A stretch of 64,000 bases of DNA. Source: Talpa occidentalis (Eukaryota > Chordata > Mammalia > Eulipotyphla > Talpidae). Both the position numbers and the translations under genes were made by a program. This document shows, piece by piece, positions 36,526-47,130 of the stretch. Under the pieces are notes generated by a model that worked only from the letters and a program-made list of their open reading frames with translations, was not told the origin of the DNA and ran no database searches. Numbering within the stretch: the first letter of the stretch is position 1; every line of letters begins with the position of its first letter. The DNA is taken from assembly GCF_014898055.3 (NCBI RefSeq), contig NW_023601322.1:68476740-68540739 (forward strand), given 5' to 3'.

Positions 36526-36924
36526 GCTGCCGCCCGAGCCGCCGCCGCCGTAGCAGCCTCCACTTCTAAGCTCGCACCGCCTCCTCGGCCTCCGCGAATC
36601 CCTCCGCCGGGGAGCAAGAGCTCAGACCTCGGACTCGGCCGGCGCCTTTGGGTCGGACAGCCGGAGGGACCGCCTGCTGCAGGTGGACCGAGGGACGCGC
36701 GGGCGGGCGGGCGGCACCGCCGGGGTGGGGCCGCCGGAGCGCGGGGTGGGCCCAGGCCGAGGGGCAGGTCGGGAGGCGCGGGATTGGCGGGCCAGGGGAG
36801 GGAGGGGAGGGCCGGGCCGCTCCGGCGGCGGAGGGATACGGGCCGCCCCTGTGGTATCTTACGCGCCGTCGCCGTCGCCGCCACGGCCGCCGAGAGCATG
36901 ACGCCGCGAAGCAGAAGGAGGAAA

Positions 36925-36934
36925 TCTCGCGAGA
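36925..36934. promoter_or_regulatory. TCTCGCGAGA promoter element
   Basis: This perfect 10-bp palindrome lies upstream of UBE2D2 exon 1. The motif is known from CpG-island, often bidirectional, housekeeping promoters. Its distance from exon 1 (about 620 bp from the ATG) suggests either an upstream TSS or divergent transcription. Confidence 0.7.
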
Positions 36935-37011
36935 GCCGTGACGCGGAACGCGGGTGCTCGCACGCCGCAACCCCTGCGGCCTTTGCCTGGCCCTTCCGAG
37001 CACGTTACTGA

Positions 37012-38215
37012 AGATCAATGAAAGTTGAAAGGTGAATGTTTTCCATATCACTTGATTGTCCCCTTCGCCTAGATAGGCCGGGCAGGAGCAGCTATTCCCC
37101 TTGCAACGTTCCTGAAGCAGGAAGGGATTTGTCCAAGGTCACCCAGCTCCACGGTGGCAAAGCTGAGACCGCCCTTAAGTTGCGGGTCAGGTCAGATCCC
37201 GTCTGGAAGCCGGCTCGCCACAGCCTGGCACCTGCCGGGATGTGGTTCCTGGAGCATGCCGCGGGCAGCCCCGACATAGCCTTGCAGACCAAGACCCCAG
37301 CTGGATGACAGCTTGGCAAGTTAGTTGTAGGAGAGGTGTTTAGACCTCCCTCCGCCTGGTGAGTTGTCACAGACAAGCACTCTCAATTACCTGAGAAAAA
37401 AACATGCACAGTGTGTGCCGCAGTATTTAAAATCAACTTTATGGTCCACATCACCATGAGGGGTAAGCCTAGAAAACCCATCCTGGAATTGTTTTTTAGA
37501 AGGTGGAGGCAGAACGTTAATTCATTGATCAACTTATCTGAGCGAAGCCCTACTCCAGACAGAACCAGGCTTGGGCTGGAGAGTGCTTCTCTGGCTGAGG
37601 ACCCTTACCTGGGACAGCGAATGCTAAGGAATATATTCCTGGAAAGTGATGCCCAAATTCTCAAGTCCACTTTGGGGTTTTTTTTTATTATAAATGTTTC
37701 CTATAGCTGGAAGAGACCTCGAAGACGTTCATTCTAACTCCTGAATTTGGAAAGGAGACAAATGAAACTCCTAAAAGGAGGATCTTGCCAAAAGTCACAC
37801 AAAGTTCCATAGCAACATTGGTTAACACCTCACCTATTGAGCAGAGAAGGTTGAAATAAAAGGACCAGCTGCCAGGGTGCCCATCAGTCAAAGGAGGGAA
37901 AAACTGCACTGGTCCAGGGTGCGTATGTTTGAGATTGGAAGTGAAGAGAAACTTTCCACAGTCTCAGATCTTCCTAAGAAATGTGATTGGGAGAGGTACA
38001 AAAATGCCCATTGGTCAGATTTGAAAAATTTTTTCCTTATGAACTTTTTTGGTATTAGAAAAACAGATTAGCAAAACAAGGATATAAAAGTCAACCATAC
38101 TCTCATTCAATAATTAACCACGCTTAACATTTATGTCCTCTCAGTCTTTTTATATTATATTTAAATACATATTTTTCTTTGAGAAATGTAAGATCACACC
38201 ATATAATATGGTAAC
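37012..38215. other. Upstream flank of UBE2D2
   Basis: Mostly unique sequence just upstream of the CpG island. A MIR-like piece is at about 37080-37175. At 37690-37810 there is a decayed ancient repeat (CTGGAAGAGACC... AAGTCACACA pattern). No gene was recognised. Confidence 0.5.
37080..37175 (-). repeat. MIR-like fragment
   Basis: GGGATTTGTCCAAGGTCACCCAGC is the antisense MIR core. Confidence 0.45.
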
Positions 38216-38400
38216 CTACCTTTTTTAAAAATTGAAAATTGCACATATGTAAGGCATACAGCATGATGATTTGGTGTCATAAGCATAGTGAAATAGTTAC
38301 CACAGTCAAGATAAGTAACATTCATCTTCTCACTTTGTTTTGTGTGTGGTTGGTGAGAGCATCTAAAATCTGGTGATTTTTTTCAAATATATAATAGATC
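38216..38400 (+). mobile_element. L1 3'UTR fragment
   Basis: TAGTGAAATAGTTACCACAG and TTTTGTGTGTGGTTGGTGAGAGCATCTAAAATCTG match the L1M 3'UTR pattern in sense orientation. Confidence 0.55.
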
Positions 38401-38516
38401 ACAAATTCTTCAGTATCAATAAACACTTCTATATTTGAGTACTCTCTATATAAATGTTTTATGTTTATTTAACTGGGCAAATATTTAATTTTTACTATTA
38501 AAAATATTGCTATACA

Positions 38517-38792
38517 AGGCCTCCCTGGTGGTACAAAGGGTGAAGTGTCATCACTATCAAGCTATCCGCAACTACTGCAGCATGAGTTCAATCCCCAGCC
38601 AGAGAAGTGACCCACATGGCACAGCAGACCTCTCCTGTCTCGCCTGCTGCTCCCCTCAGCAATGTATTTCAGTCAGTCCCCCTGTTCTGCTCCCTACTCT
38701 GTCTCTGGTGAATCCTCTCACCCCCCACACCTCTGGCCTGTACCCCAGTTCTTGTATGCATAAATAAATAAATAAATAAATCTTAAAAAAAA
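38517..38792 (+). mobile_element. tRNA-SINE type B/C
   Basis: First SINE upstream of the promoter, about 1.5 kb beyond the CpG island. Confidence 0.9.
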
Positions 38793-39302
38793 GTACACTG
38801 TTTTTCCTATATTCCACAATTTGACTTTTTGTTTCCATTTTCTTTCTGTTCAAAATTTCCTGTGATTTATCTTTGACTAATGTTTTATTTTCAAATACTT
38901 TTGAATTTATTAGTTAATAGGAAAAAGCAAAATAAAATCACAATGAAATCCATTTCACACTGGTCACTGGAATGACTAAAATTTAAAAAAAATAATTTAA
39001 CCTAAAAGTCATCTGTTTCAGGAAGTCTTTCCTCCCCACACTAGGTTAGTTGCCCTTAATTAGAGTCCCGCCATCAGAAACTGGTCATCCTTTATTGTAA
39101 TTGTTGGACAACTTTTACATGGAATAGACTCTCAGTTTATGGAAACCAGAGATGAAATTTCTTTTGTTCTCTAACTCCCCCATACCCGACAAACCAAGAT
39201 ACTTGTTGAATGAATTCATGAGTAATGAGGTACTTGAGAAACCCTCCTTTATACTTACAAATTGTTGGGTAAGAAGCAGTCTCCCTTAAAAAAGCAAACA
39301 AG

Positions 39303-39561
39303 GGGTCTCCCTGGAGGCGTAGGGATTAAATCTCAGCATTATCACATCCAAAGACCCAAGTTCGAATCCTAGCTAGGGATCTAACCCACATATGGCGCAG
39401 CAGACCTCTCCTGTCTTCCCACTGCTCTCCTTAGCACTGTATTTCAGTTAAACTGCCTGTTCTGCTCCCCATTATGTCTCTGGTAAATCCTCTCACCACC
39501 CCCTGCACCTCTGGCCTACACCCCAGTTCTTCTATGCAAAAATAAATAAAATCTTAAAAAA
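39303..39561 (+). mobile_element. tRNA-SINE type C
   Basis: Head GGGGTCTCCCTGGAGGCG; directly followed by another SINE. Confidence 0.9.
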
Positions 39562-39818
39562 GGGCCTCCCTGGTGTCACAAGGGATTAAGACGCAACCTA
39601 TGAAGCTAGCCGCAGCCACTACAGCATGAGTTTGATCCCCGGCCAGGGAGCTACCCACATGGCACAGCAGACCTCTCCTGCCTCACCCACTGCTCCCCTC
39701 AGCAGTGTATTTCAGTCAATCCACCTGTTCTGCTTCCCACTCTGTCTCTGGTGACTCCTCTCACCACTTCTTGTGTGCATAAATAAATAAATCTTTAAAA
39801 AATATCTTTAAAAAAAAA
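39562..39818 (+). mobile_element. tRNA-SINE type B
   Basis: It begins immediately at the A-tail of the preceding copy, as though it inserted in that tail. Confidence 0.9.
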
Positions 39819-39908
39819 GGAAACAAAAATACTCCATGGTATTCCAAGGCTTTATGTGATAGAACTGCAGTCTAAATCCAGTGTAGACGGGTAAAATTTA
39901 GTAGGAAG

Positions 39909-40310
39909 TGTTGGGGGGAAAGAAAGTCCTGAACAATCTCCATAAATAAGTTTTATGGATCCCAAACCCACCCTAGACCAGAGAGATCCAAGACACCAAG
40001 GACTGTAAATCCCATAATGTCATCACCATTGATGGGAGGATTGCTGGAAACTGTGGGTGGAGTTAAGCAGCCAGGTTTGGTATATAACCAGACATGTGGG
40101 TCTTGGGGGTCCTTTGTTTTTTTGCCAGCTTTTATCATGCTATTGGGGTTCCAGATCAGTGGAACTGATAGACAGTCACCAATTTAACTCTCCCCAAATT
40201 ATTTATTTCTTCATTTCCCCTTTTTGTAAATAACCCCTTTTTTAACCTTTTTGTGTATACCTGTGGTTAAGTTTCATTATAAATCCCTTTTTTAAAAAAC
40301 ATTTATTTAT
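39909..40310 (+). mobile_element. Candidate LTR-like element
   Basis: It begins TGTTGGGGGG and contains a TATATAA box (40081-40087) followed by a GGGTCTTGGGGGTCC stretch that looks like an R region. Its 3' end is not clear, and a SINE begins at 40315. No target duplication was confirmed, so this is tentative. Confidence 0.35.
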
Positions 40311-40314
40311 TTAT

Positions 40315-40527
40315 GGGCCTCCCCTGGTGGCGCAGCCTCTGCAGCGCCAGTTCGATTCCCAGCCGCCAGCGAGGGTCCCACATGGTGCGACAGATCTCTC
40401 CTGCTACACCTTTTCAGTCTGCCTTTTCTGCTCCCCGCTCTGGCTCTGGTGAATTCTCTCACCCTCCCGTGCTTCTGACTGTACGCAGTGCTTGTATAAA
40501 TAAATAAATAAATCTTTAAAAAAAAAA
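40315..40527 (+). mobile_element. tRNA-SINE type A, head deletion
   Basis: About 45 bp between the A box and CCTCTGCAGCGCC are deleted, at a GCAG microhomology. Confidence 0.9.
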
Positions 40528-40528
40528 A

Positions 40529-40716
40529 AGATTATTTATTTATGCATACAAGAACTAGGGTACAGGCCAGAGGTGTGGGGGGTGAGAGGAGTCACCAGAG
40601 ACAGAGTGGGGAACAGAACTGGCAGATTGACTGAAGTACACTGCTGAGGGGAGCAGTGGGCGAGCCAGAGAGGTCTGCTGCATCATGTGGGTAGCTCCCT
40701 GACTGGGAATCGAATT
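40529..40716 (-). mobile_element. tRNA-SINE type B, 5'-truncated
   Basis: Tail-to-tail with the preceding copy; it lacks the tRNA-like head. Confidence 0.85.
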
Positions 40717-40924
40717 AAGCACACGGATGAGGACCCACAGTCAGGCCACCGCATTTCACATTGGGGTTGCCCTGTAAAGTTGGAGAAATACTAACCCTGC
40801 TGTCTCCTTGGAGAAGATACCATTGTGTAAATGTGGACTTCCCCTTGGTTAAATAGAATGGAGAAGGAAATGGTGTGTTCACATGTGTTTCTTCCCTTCC
40901 TGAGGTCAACAGTGCTGAGAGGTC

Positions 40925-41025
40925 ACATGGAACAGTGACAGAGTGGCTTAGAAACAGGGCTTTGCAGTCAGTGAGTTCAAGCTCTACTTTGCTATTGACC
41001 CATATTATCAAGTATGGGCAGTAAA
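40925..41025 (+). repeat. MIR-like fragment
   Basis: GTGACAGAGTGGCTTAGAAA, then CAGGGCTTTGCAGTCAG and AGTTCAAGCTCTACTTTGCT, match the MIR 5' half. Confidence 0.5.
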
Positions 41026-41316
41026 ACCAGTGGGTGTGGGGAGTGATGTTAGCATAGTCAGAGGGTTTGAGATTAACAAAAGGTAAAGTTCCTGCTCTGA
41101 AGGAGTGCTCATCAGTATTAGTTATGATAAGAATAATGATGAATCTTCTGGAAAAAAGCAGGATTTTAAAAAACATTCCCTGCAAACCTTTGCCCCTGAG
41201 AAAAGTCTGTAAGATCAGCCCCTGTGAAATAGGGACTGGTGTCCTGTTGTAACTTCTCAGAGTCCTCAACCACTGTTTCCCGTGGACCTTGTGGTCAGGA
41301 TAAGAGTACATCAGCA

Positions 41317-41580
41317 GGGGCCTCCCTGGTGGCTCAAGGGATTAAGACGCAGTCTATGAAGCTATCCACAGCCACTGCCAACCACGGTGGTGATCCACAT
41401 GGTGCAGCAGACCTCTCCTGACTCGCCTGCTGCTCCCCTCAGCAGTGTATTTTGTCGGTCTGCCTGTTCTGTTCCCCGCTCTGGCTCTGGTGAATTCTCG
41501 CACCATCCCGCGCTTCTGACTGTACTCAGTGTTTGTATAAATAAATAAATCTTTAAAAAAAAAAAAGTTTAAAAAAAAAA
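41317..41580 (+). mobile_element. tRNA-SINE mosaic, type B head with type A 3' half
   Basis: AAGACGCAGTCTATGAAGC in the head, then GCTCTGGCTCTGGTGAATTC and CGCGCTTCTGACTGTAC. The region around the B box is deleted. Confidence 0.88.
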
Positions 41581-41599
41581 ACATTAAAAATATTTTCCC

Positions 41600-41917
41600 G
41601 GGCCTCCCCTGTGGCGCAGCAGTTGAGCGCTGGGTTGCAAAGCTGCCCGCAGCCTCTGCGGCACCGGTTCGATTCCCCGGCTGCTCCCCAGCCACCAGAG
41701 GAGGGTCCCACATGGCGCGCAGACCTCTCCTGCCGCCCGCTGCTCCCCTCAGCAGTGTACTTCAGTCCTCTGTCTGTTCTGTTCCCCACTCTGGCTCTGG
41801 TGAATTCTCTCACCCTTCCGCGCTTCTGACTGTACCCAGTGCTTGTATAAATAAATAAAATAGATAAATAAAAATAAAATAAAATAAAATAAAATAAATC
41901 TTTAAAAAAAAAATTTT
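41600..41917 (+). mobile_element. tRNA-SINE type A
   Basis: Its tail contains an (AAAAT)n run. It is flanked by A(A)TATTTTCCC and AATTTTTCCC. Confidence 0.93.
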
Positions 41918-41923
41918 TCCCAA

Positions 41924-42051
41924 GCGCCTCCCCTGGTGGCGCAGCGGTTAAGCGCTGGGCTGCGGGGCTGCCGGCAGCCTCTGCAGCGCTGGTTCGTTCC
42001 CCGGCCCCCGGCCGCTGGCGAGGGTCCCACAAAAAAATAATAAAATAAATA
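41924..42051 (+). mobile_element. Short tRNA-SINE
   Basis: Head with B box GGTTCGTTCCCC, ending GAGGGTCCCAC followed by A-rich tail; the right flank AATTTTCCCAA repeats the left flank. Confidence 0.87.
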
Positions 42052-42121
42052 AAATTTTCCCAAATTTTCCAGTTTAGCTATAATAACTATGCATTCCACC
42101 GTCATAAATATACCCAAATAG

Positions 42122-42389
42122 AAGCCTCCCTGCTGGCACAAGGGGTTAAGACGCAGCCTATGAAGCTATCCACAGCCACTGCAGCTTGCGTTCAATCCCC
42201 AGCCAGGGAGCTGCCCACATGGCACAATAGTCCTCTCCTGACTCACCCGCTGCTCCCCTCAGCAGTGTATTTCAGTCAGCCTGCCTGTTCTGTTACCCAC
42301 TGTCTCTGGTGAATCCTCTCATCCCCTACACCTCTGGCTTGTACCCCAGTTCTTATATGCATAAATAAATAAAAATCTTTTCAAAAAAG
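42122..42389 (+). mobile_element. tRNA-SINE type B
   Basis: Full length; starts 70 bp after the short element. Confidence 0.9.
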
Positions 42390-42659
42390 AATAGTTTATT
42401 TTCTAAAAAAAAAAAAAACAACTAAAAAACAAATATCCAAATAGCTCAGCCAACTAGGTTATAGAGAGAGTACTTGGTGCTATCCAAGGGTACAAAGTAT
42501 TTGATCCTAAAGTTCAGCTGATATCCTCATGACTTTCACTATGTTTTAACCTCTGGCCATGCTGAAACAATCCAGTGGAACAACTGCCCCTTGGTTATGG
42601 TATCTCACACTTGCTCCTGAATAATACCTTATAGAGAAACACAAAGATAATAAAGTTTT

Positions 42660-42955
42660 GTTTTTTAAAGATTTATTTATTTATACAGGAACTGGGGTAC
42701 AGGTCAGAGGCGCGGGAGGGTAAGAGAACTCACCAGAGACAGAGCATGGAGCGGAACAGGCAGATGGACCAAAGACACTGCTGAGAGGAGCAATGGGTGG
42801 ACCGAAGACACTGTTGAGGGGAGCAGTGGGCAAGGCAGGAGAGGTCTGCTTCAACATGTGGCAATCTCCCTGGTTGGAATTGAACCCGTGCTGCACAGGC
42901 TGCAGACAGCTTCACAGCTCAGCAATCAACCTGCTGCGCCACTGGGGAGGTCCCC
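42660..42955 (-). mobile_element. tRNA-SINE type D with internal duplication
   Basis: Target duplication AGATAATAAAGTTTT. A segment of about 36 bp, starting GGACC(A/G)AAGACACTG, is duplicated in tandem at about 42757-42830. Confidence 0.92.
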
Positions 42956-43029
42956 AGATAATAAAGTTTTTACTCACAACTTATAATCTTTTATTCTTCC
43001 ATCTCCTATCTCTTCTCAAGAACTTTAAT

Positions 43030-43235
43030 AATCTAATTTATTGGCAACTTACAAAGTATGCCAGGTGCTCTGCTTCATCTTACATAGATAATTATCTCTC
43101 CACTGTCAGATTCCTTGCTACAGATGAGGGAAATGAGTCTGGGAGGTTTAATAACATGGCCAAGCCCACAGAGCGAGAGTCCATGTGGTCTGTCTCTCTC
43201 CAGACACCACCCTTTTGCCCACTGAGCTACACTTG
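43030..43235 (-). repeat. MIR
   Basis: CTACAGATGAGGGAAATGAG and AATAACATGGCCAAGCCCAC are the antisense MIR core. Confidence 0.6.
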
Positions 43236-43266
43236 TCCACTTCTGTAGCTAAGACTTTCAGTTTGT

Positions 43267-43587
43267 GGGCCTCCCCGGTGGCGCAGCGGTTGAGCGCTGG
43301 GTTGCGAAGCTGCCCGCAGCCTCTGCGACGCTGGTTCGATCCCCGGCTGCTCCCCGGCCACCAGAGGAGGGTCCCACATGGCGCGCAGACCTCTCCTGCC
43401 GCCCGCTGCTCCCCTCAGCAGTGTACGTCGGTCCTTCTGCCTGCTCTGCTCCCTGCTCTGGCTCTGGTGAATTCTCTCACCCTCCCGCGCTTCTGACTAT
43501 ACCCAGTGCATGTATGAACAAAACAAACAAACAAACAAATAAATAAATAAACATGCCTCTATAAAAAAAAAAAAAAAAAAAAAAAAA
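43267..43587 (+). mobile_element. tRNA-SINE type A-tail
   Basis: The tail has AAACATGCCTCTAT then about A25. Target duplication AGACTTTCAGTTTG. The long pure poly-A suggests a recent insertion. Confidence 0.95.
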
Positions 43588-43749
43588 GACTTTCAGTTTG
43601 CTTCAGGTGTGCTTGAGAAGGGAGATCAAAGTGCAAAGGGTGGGAAATACCCACCCAAAGAATACTTAATGAATACTTGGGGAAAAAGAGCAGACATTCT
43701 GAATCCTACCATCACTCTGAATTGGAGTGTGATCTTATCAGAAGTGTCT

Positions 43750-43960
43750 CAGTTTTCTGCTATTCTTTCAACAAATAGTTCCTGAGCACTTAACACCTGT
43801 GCTATGCCTGACATATAGAAAGTGTTGGATCAATATTTATTTGCCCAATGAATGAATAAATGGGCATCCACTGTGTTCTAAGCATCATGCCTGGATTTTG
43901 GGATACAGTAAATTAGACTTAGTTACAGTGTTCATGATCAAGCAGGGCCATGATATATAA
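43750..43960 (-). repeat. Ancient repeat, L2/MIR-like
   Basis: TTCCTGAGCACTTAACACCTGTGCTATGCC and a repeated CCACTGTGTTCTAAGCATCATGCC motif resemble L2 or MIR 3' ends. Class uncertain. Confidence 0.4.
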
Positions 43961-43999
43961 GAAACTATAATCCTACAGTGACAAAACCAGCAATCATCA

Positions 44000-44105
44000 T
44001 TGCTTACTAAACCCTGATTCAGCCTGCTGCATTTAAATCCTCCCAACCACACTATGAGGTGAATACTATTTTTATTTTACAGTTAGGAAAGTGAGGCTTT
44101 TGGTA
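44000..44105 (-). repeat. MIR fragment
   Basis: CACTATGAGGTGAATACTAT then TTTACAGTTAGGAAAGTGAGGC. Confidence 0.5.
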
Positions 44106-44360
44106 GGGATAAGCAGAGAGGGCTGTGTAGCACCATGGAGGGGTCCTAATCTGAATGGTAGGGTTGAGAGCAGGAGTCATGGAGGTGATGATACCTCATC
44201 GGAAATCTGAATTACAGGCAGCGGGTAAGCAGGCCTCACTGGAGATGGGCTGCCTTTCCCATGCAGAGGAAAAGCACATACAGAGGCCTGTAAGTGGGGG
44301 CAAGCAGTTGTGTCCTCTTATTCCCTTGCACTAGGGATTGGGGTTTAGAAGTGTCAGGTT

Positions 44361-44630
44361 GGGGTCTCCCTGGTAGTGCAGGGGTTAAAGTCACAGGGCT
44401 ATCAAACTATCACAGCCACTATGGCATGAGTTCGATCCCCAGCCAGGGAGATACCCATGTGGTGCAGTAGACCTCTCCTTTCTCACCTGCTGCTTCCCTC
44501 AGCAGTGTATTTCAGTCAATATACCTGTTCTGCTCCCCACTCTGTCTTTGGTGAGTCCTCTGCCCCCCCATACCTCTGGCCTACACCCCAGTTCTTCTAT
44601 GCATAAATAAATAAAAATAAATCTTCAAAA
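44361..44630 (+). mobile_element. tRNA-SINE type C
   Basis: Target duplication G(T/C)GTCAG(G/A)TT. Confidence 0.9.
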
Positions 44631-44860
44631 GCGTCAGATTAAGCAAATGCTCTGCACCAGCTCTTGTTTTCTGTCAAAAAACTCTTTGTAGTCTTTTAGA
44701 CCAGAGCCTGCATCCAAATTGCCCTTTGGGAGTATTAGATCATCCCGATTACTGCCAGGCCCTGGGAAATAGAGACTGAACTGAAGGCTGTCATACTCAA
44801 AATGGTCAGTGTAAGGTCAATGTGGCCCACTGCTGACACTATAACCAGACAGGAATTCAA

Positions 44861-44895
44861 GCATGCATACACACACATGCGTGTGTGCATGCATG
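44861..44895. repeat. Alternating purine-pyrimidine imperfect palindrome
   Basis: GCATGCATACACACACATGC is followed immediately by GTGTGTGCATGCATG. It is near self-complementary and strictly alternating purine and pyrimidine over most of its length. Confidence 0.8.
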
Positions 44896-45027
44896 ATCCT
44901 CTTTGTCACCCAACCCTTAAGCCTTGAATCTCCACCTTGTGGTCTATTCCTGGGGATCAGTATTTACCTTCTAAAATGTAATTAAGCACTGCAAGGGGGC
45001 ATGGTCAGCCTTTAACACTCTAGGACT

Positions 45028-45297
45028 GGGCCTCCCTGGTGGTGCAGCTGGCTGAGTGCAGTGCTGTGAAGCTGTCTGCAGCCTCTGCAGCATGGGTTCA
45101 ATTCCCGGCTGGCAAGGGAGATACCCACATGGTGCTGCAGACCTCTCTTGTCCTGCCCGCTGCTCCCCTCAGCAGTGTTTTCAGTCGTCTGCGTGTTCTG
45201 CTCTCTCTCTCTGTCTCTGGTGAATTCTTTCACCCTCCCACGCCTCTGGCCTGTATCCCAGTTCTTGTATAAATAAATAAATCTTTTTTTAAAAAAA
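45028..45297 (+). mobile_element. tRNA-SINE type D
   Basis: Target duplication ACTCTAGGAC. Confidence 0.9.
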
Positions 45298-45860
45298 TAC
45301 TCTAGGACCAATTGTATTGATTATTTGATAGAGAATGAAGAAATATTCACTGAGCAGCTACTTTGTGTAACCCCCTATATCAGCTCCAGGGTTTAACCAC
45401 TGGGGTCCAAGATGGGATCCATAAAGTCCCAGCTCTTGTTAAATTTACATTCTAGTAGAGAATTGTTAGTTACTATGGCTATGTAACTAACCCCAAAATT
45501 CAATGGTAAAAGACACTAATTTATATGCTCACAGATTCTATGGGCCAGAAATTCCAATAGGACACAGTATAGATGGCTTATATCTGCTCTGCCATGTCTA
45601 AGGCTTCAGCCAGAAAACTCAAAGGGCCTAGGATTGTCAGAAGGTTTGCTCACCCACTGGTATGCTAGTTGAGGCTAGCATGCAAGGATGAGTCTTCACC
45701 TGGAGCCTTGGCTGGAATACCTAAATGTGAAGGAATTTGTTCCAGGTAACTCAGGAGACCAGAAGAAGGAGCATCGAGAGTAGTGGAAAAGTCAGATACA
45801 GCTGAATTAAATCACAACTCCACAAATTACTAATTATTTAAACTTGGGCAACTTTTCTTA

Positions 45861-45866
<6 letters not shown>

Positions 45867-45900
<34 letters not shown>
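45867..45900. repeat. (TG)n microsatellite
   Basis: About 17 uninterrupted TG units in upstream intergenic DNA. Confidence 0.9.
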
Positions 45901-45901
<1 letters not shown>

Positions 45902-45929
45902 TGTGTAAGTGTATGACATAAAAGTAAAA

Positions 45930-46430
45930 ATTACCCCCTTCTCCAAAGCCCCCCAAATCTCACTACCCGGGACATGCCTTCATAGCAGCTTCATGTGTAT
46001 TTTTACATAAATGGAACCCCACTGTATTTTCTGCAACTGACTATACATCAAGATATCATGGAGATAGTTATATGTGACACGAGGTGTACACTTTTCAAGA
46101 CTGGAGAGTATATCACAACAAGGATTGTATCATAATTTATTTAACTAATTCCCTAATATCCCTAAGGATATTTAAGTATCCTTAATTTTTTAGCAAATTT
46201 GTAGAATAAATCCCTACGTGCATTATTGCTGAGTGAAAGGATATGCAAATTTAAGATTTCAATAGATATTTTCAGATTGTTTACTAAGGAGGTTGCAAGA
46301 TTTACACCCTCCACGAACAGTATATGAGATCACCTGTTTCCCACACCCAAAGTCATCCTTCAACACAGATGAAGTCAGACACACCTTTTCACATGATTTT
46401 TGGCTGCTTGTATTTCTTGCTCAAAGATTT
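45930..46430 (-). mobile_element. Old L1 3' fragment
   Basis: The plus strand shows antisense L1-like sequence: TACATAAATGGAACCCCACTG, TTGCTGAGTGAAAGGATATG and CACCCTCCACGAACAGTATATGAG. It is heavily diverged. Confidence 0.5.
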
Positions 46431-46665
46431 GTATGCTTATATCTTTCTGAGGCTTGACTTTTTCATTTGTAAAAATGGGGATATGACTCTGGGAATCCCA
46501 AGCATGAGAACTACAATATCAAAAATAGATGTCAATGCTTGTGCAGTTTCTGCCTCCTTCACCCCTACCACTGTGGCTGAGAACCCCACACGTGACGTTT
46601 CCCCTTTTGAAAAAGGGCTCTGGCCCTGATGGCACAATGACCCTAGGGACTTCTGCTGTGATAGC

Positions 46666-46911
46666 TTTTTTTTTTTAAAAAGATTCATTTATTTATTTAT
46701 GCATATAGGAAGCAGGGTGTAGGCCAGAGGAGCGGGGAGTGAGAGGATTCACCAGAGACAGAGCGGGGAGCAGAACAGGCGGAGCAGTGAAATACACTGC
46801 TGAGGGGAGCAGCAGATGAGACAGGAGAGGTCTGCTATCCCCTGTGTGTCGGCTCTTTGCTAGGGATTGGGTAGTGCTGAGACTTTAACCCCTGTGCCAC
46901 CAGGGAGGCCC
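46666..46911 (-). mobile_element. tRNA-SINE type C
   Basis: Flanked by GCT(G/C)TGAT(A/G)GCTTTT. Confidence 0.9.
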
Positions 46912-47130
46912 TGCTCTGATGGCTTTTAAGCCTTTTTTGTAACTCATTGGGCGCTCCCAGGCAATGGCAACCGGTGACAGACAGCACCCATACACATATC
47001 CCAGGTGACGCAGCTTTAAACCCTAGAATTGTAGAGAGACATGTAGGAGGCTCTATGTCAGGCTTATGAAGTCCCTTTCTGAAGGTGGGGGTCCAAGAGG
47101 CAGAGTTCTGCCCTGACTGGGTTTCCAATC

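Larger units (their letters stand above)
35780..37010 (-). promoter_or_regulatory. UBE2D2: UBE2D2 CpG-island promoter and 5'UTR
   Basis: A sharp switch from AT-rich DNA to GC-rich, CpG-dense DNA spans exon 1. On the gene strand, going toward the ATG at 36302, there is a TCTCGCGAGA palindrome (36925-36934), an inverted CCAAT box (ATTGG on the plus strand, 36783-36787), and a TATA-like CGCATAAAGGG at about 36515-36525. The TSS is probably within 36.45-36.75 kb but cannot be fixed by eye. No SINE or L1 interrupts the island. The island extends about 500 bp into intron 1, as is common for housekeeping genes. Many long open frames on both strands here are GC-driven and not coding. Confidence 0.85.

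Noticed and set aside
36501..37051. Long overlapping open frames in the CpG island
   Set aside because: Low stop-codon density from GC-rich sequence. Several frames on both strands are open at once and none has family motifs.
40715..41311. 198-codon minus-strand open frame
   Set aside because: The longest open frame outside L1, but it overlaps a SINE remnant and a MIR-like repeat, resembles no family I know and has no promoter or splice context.
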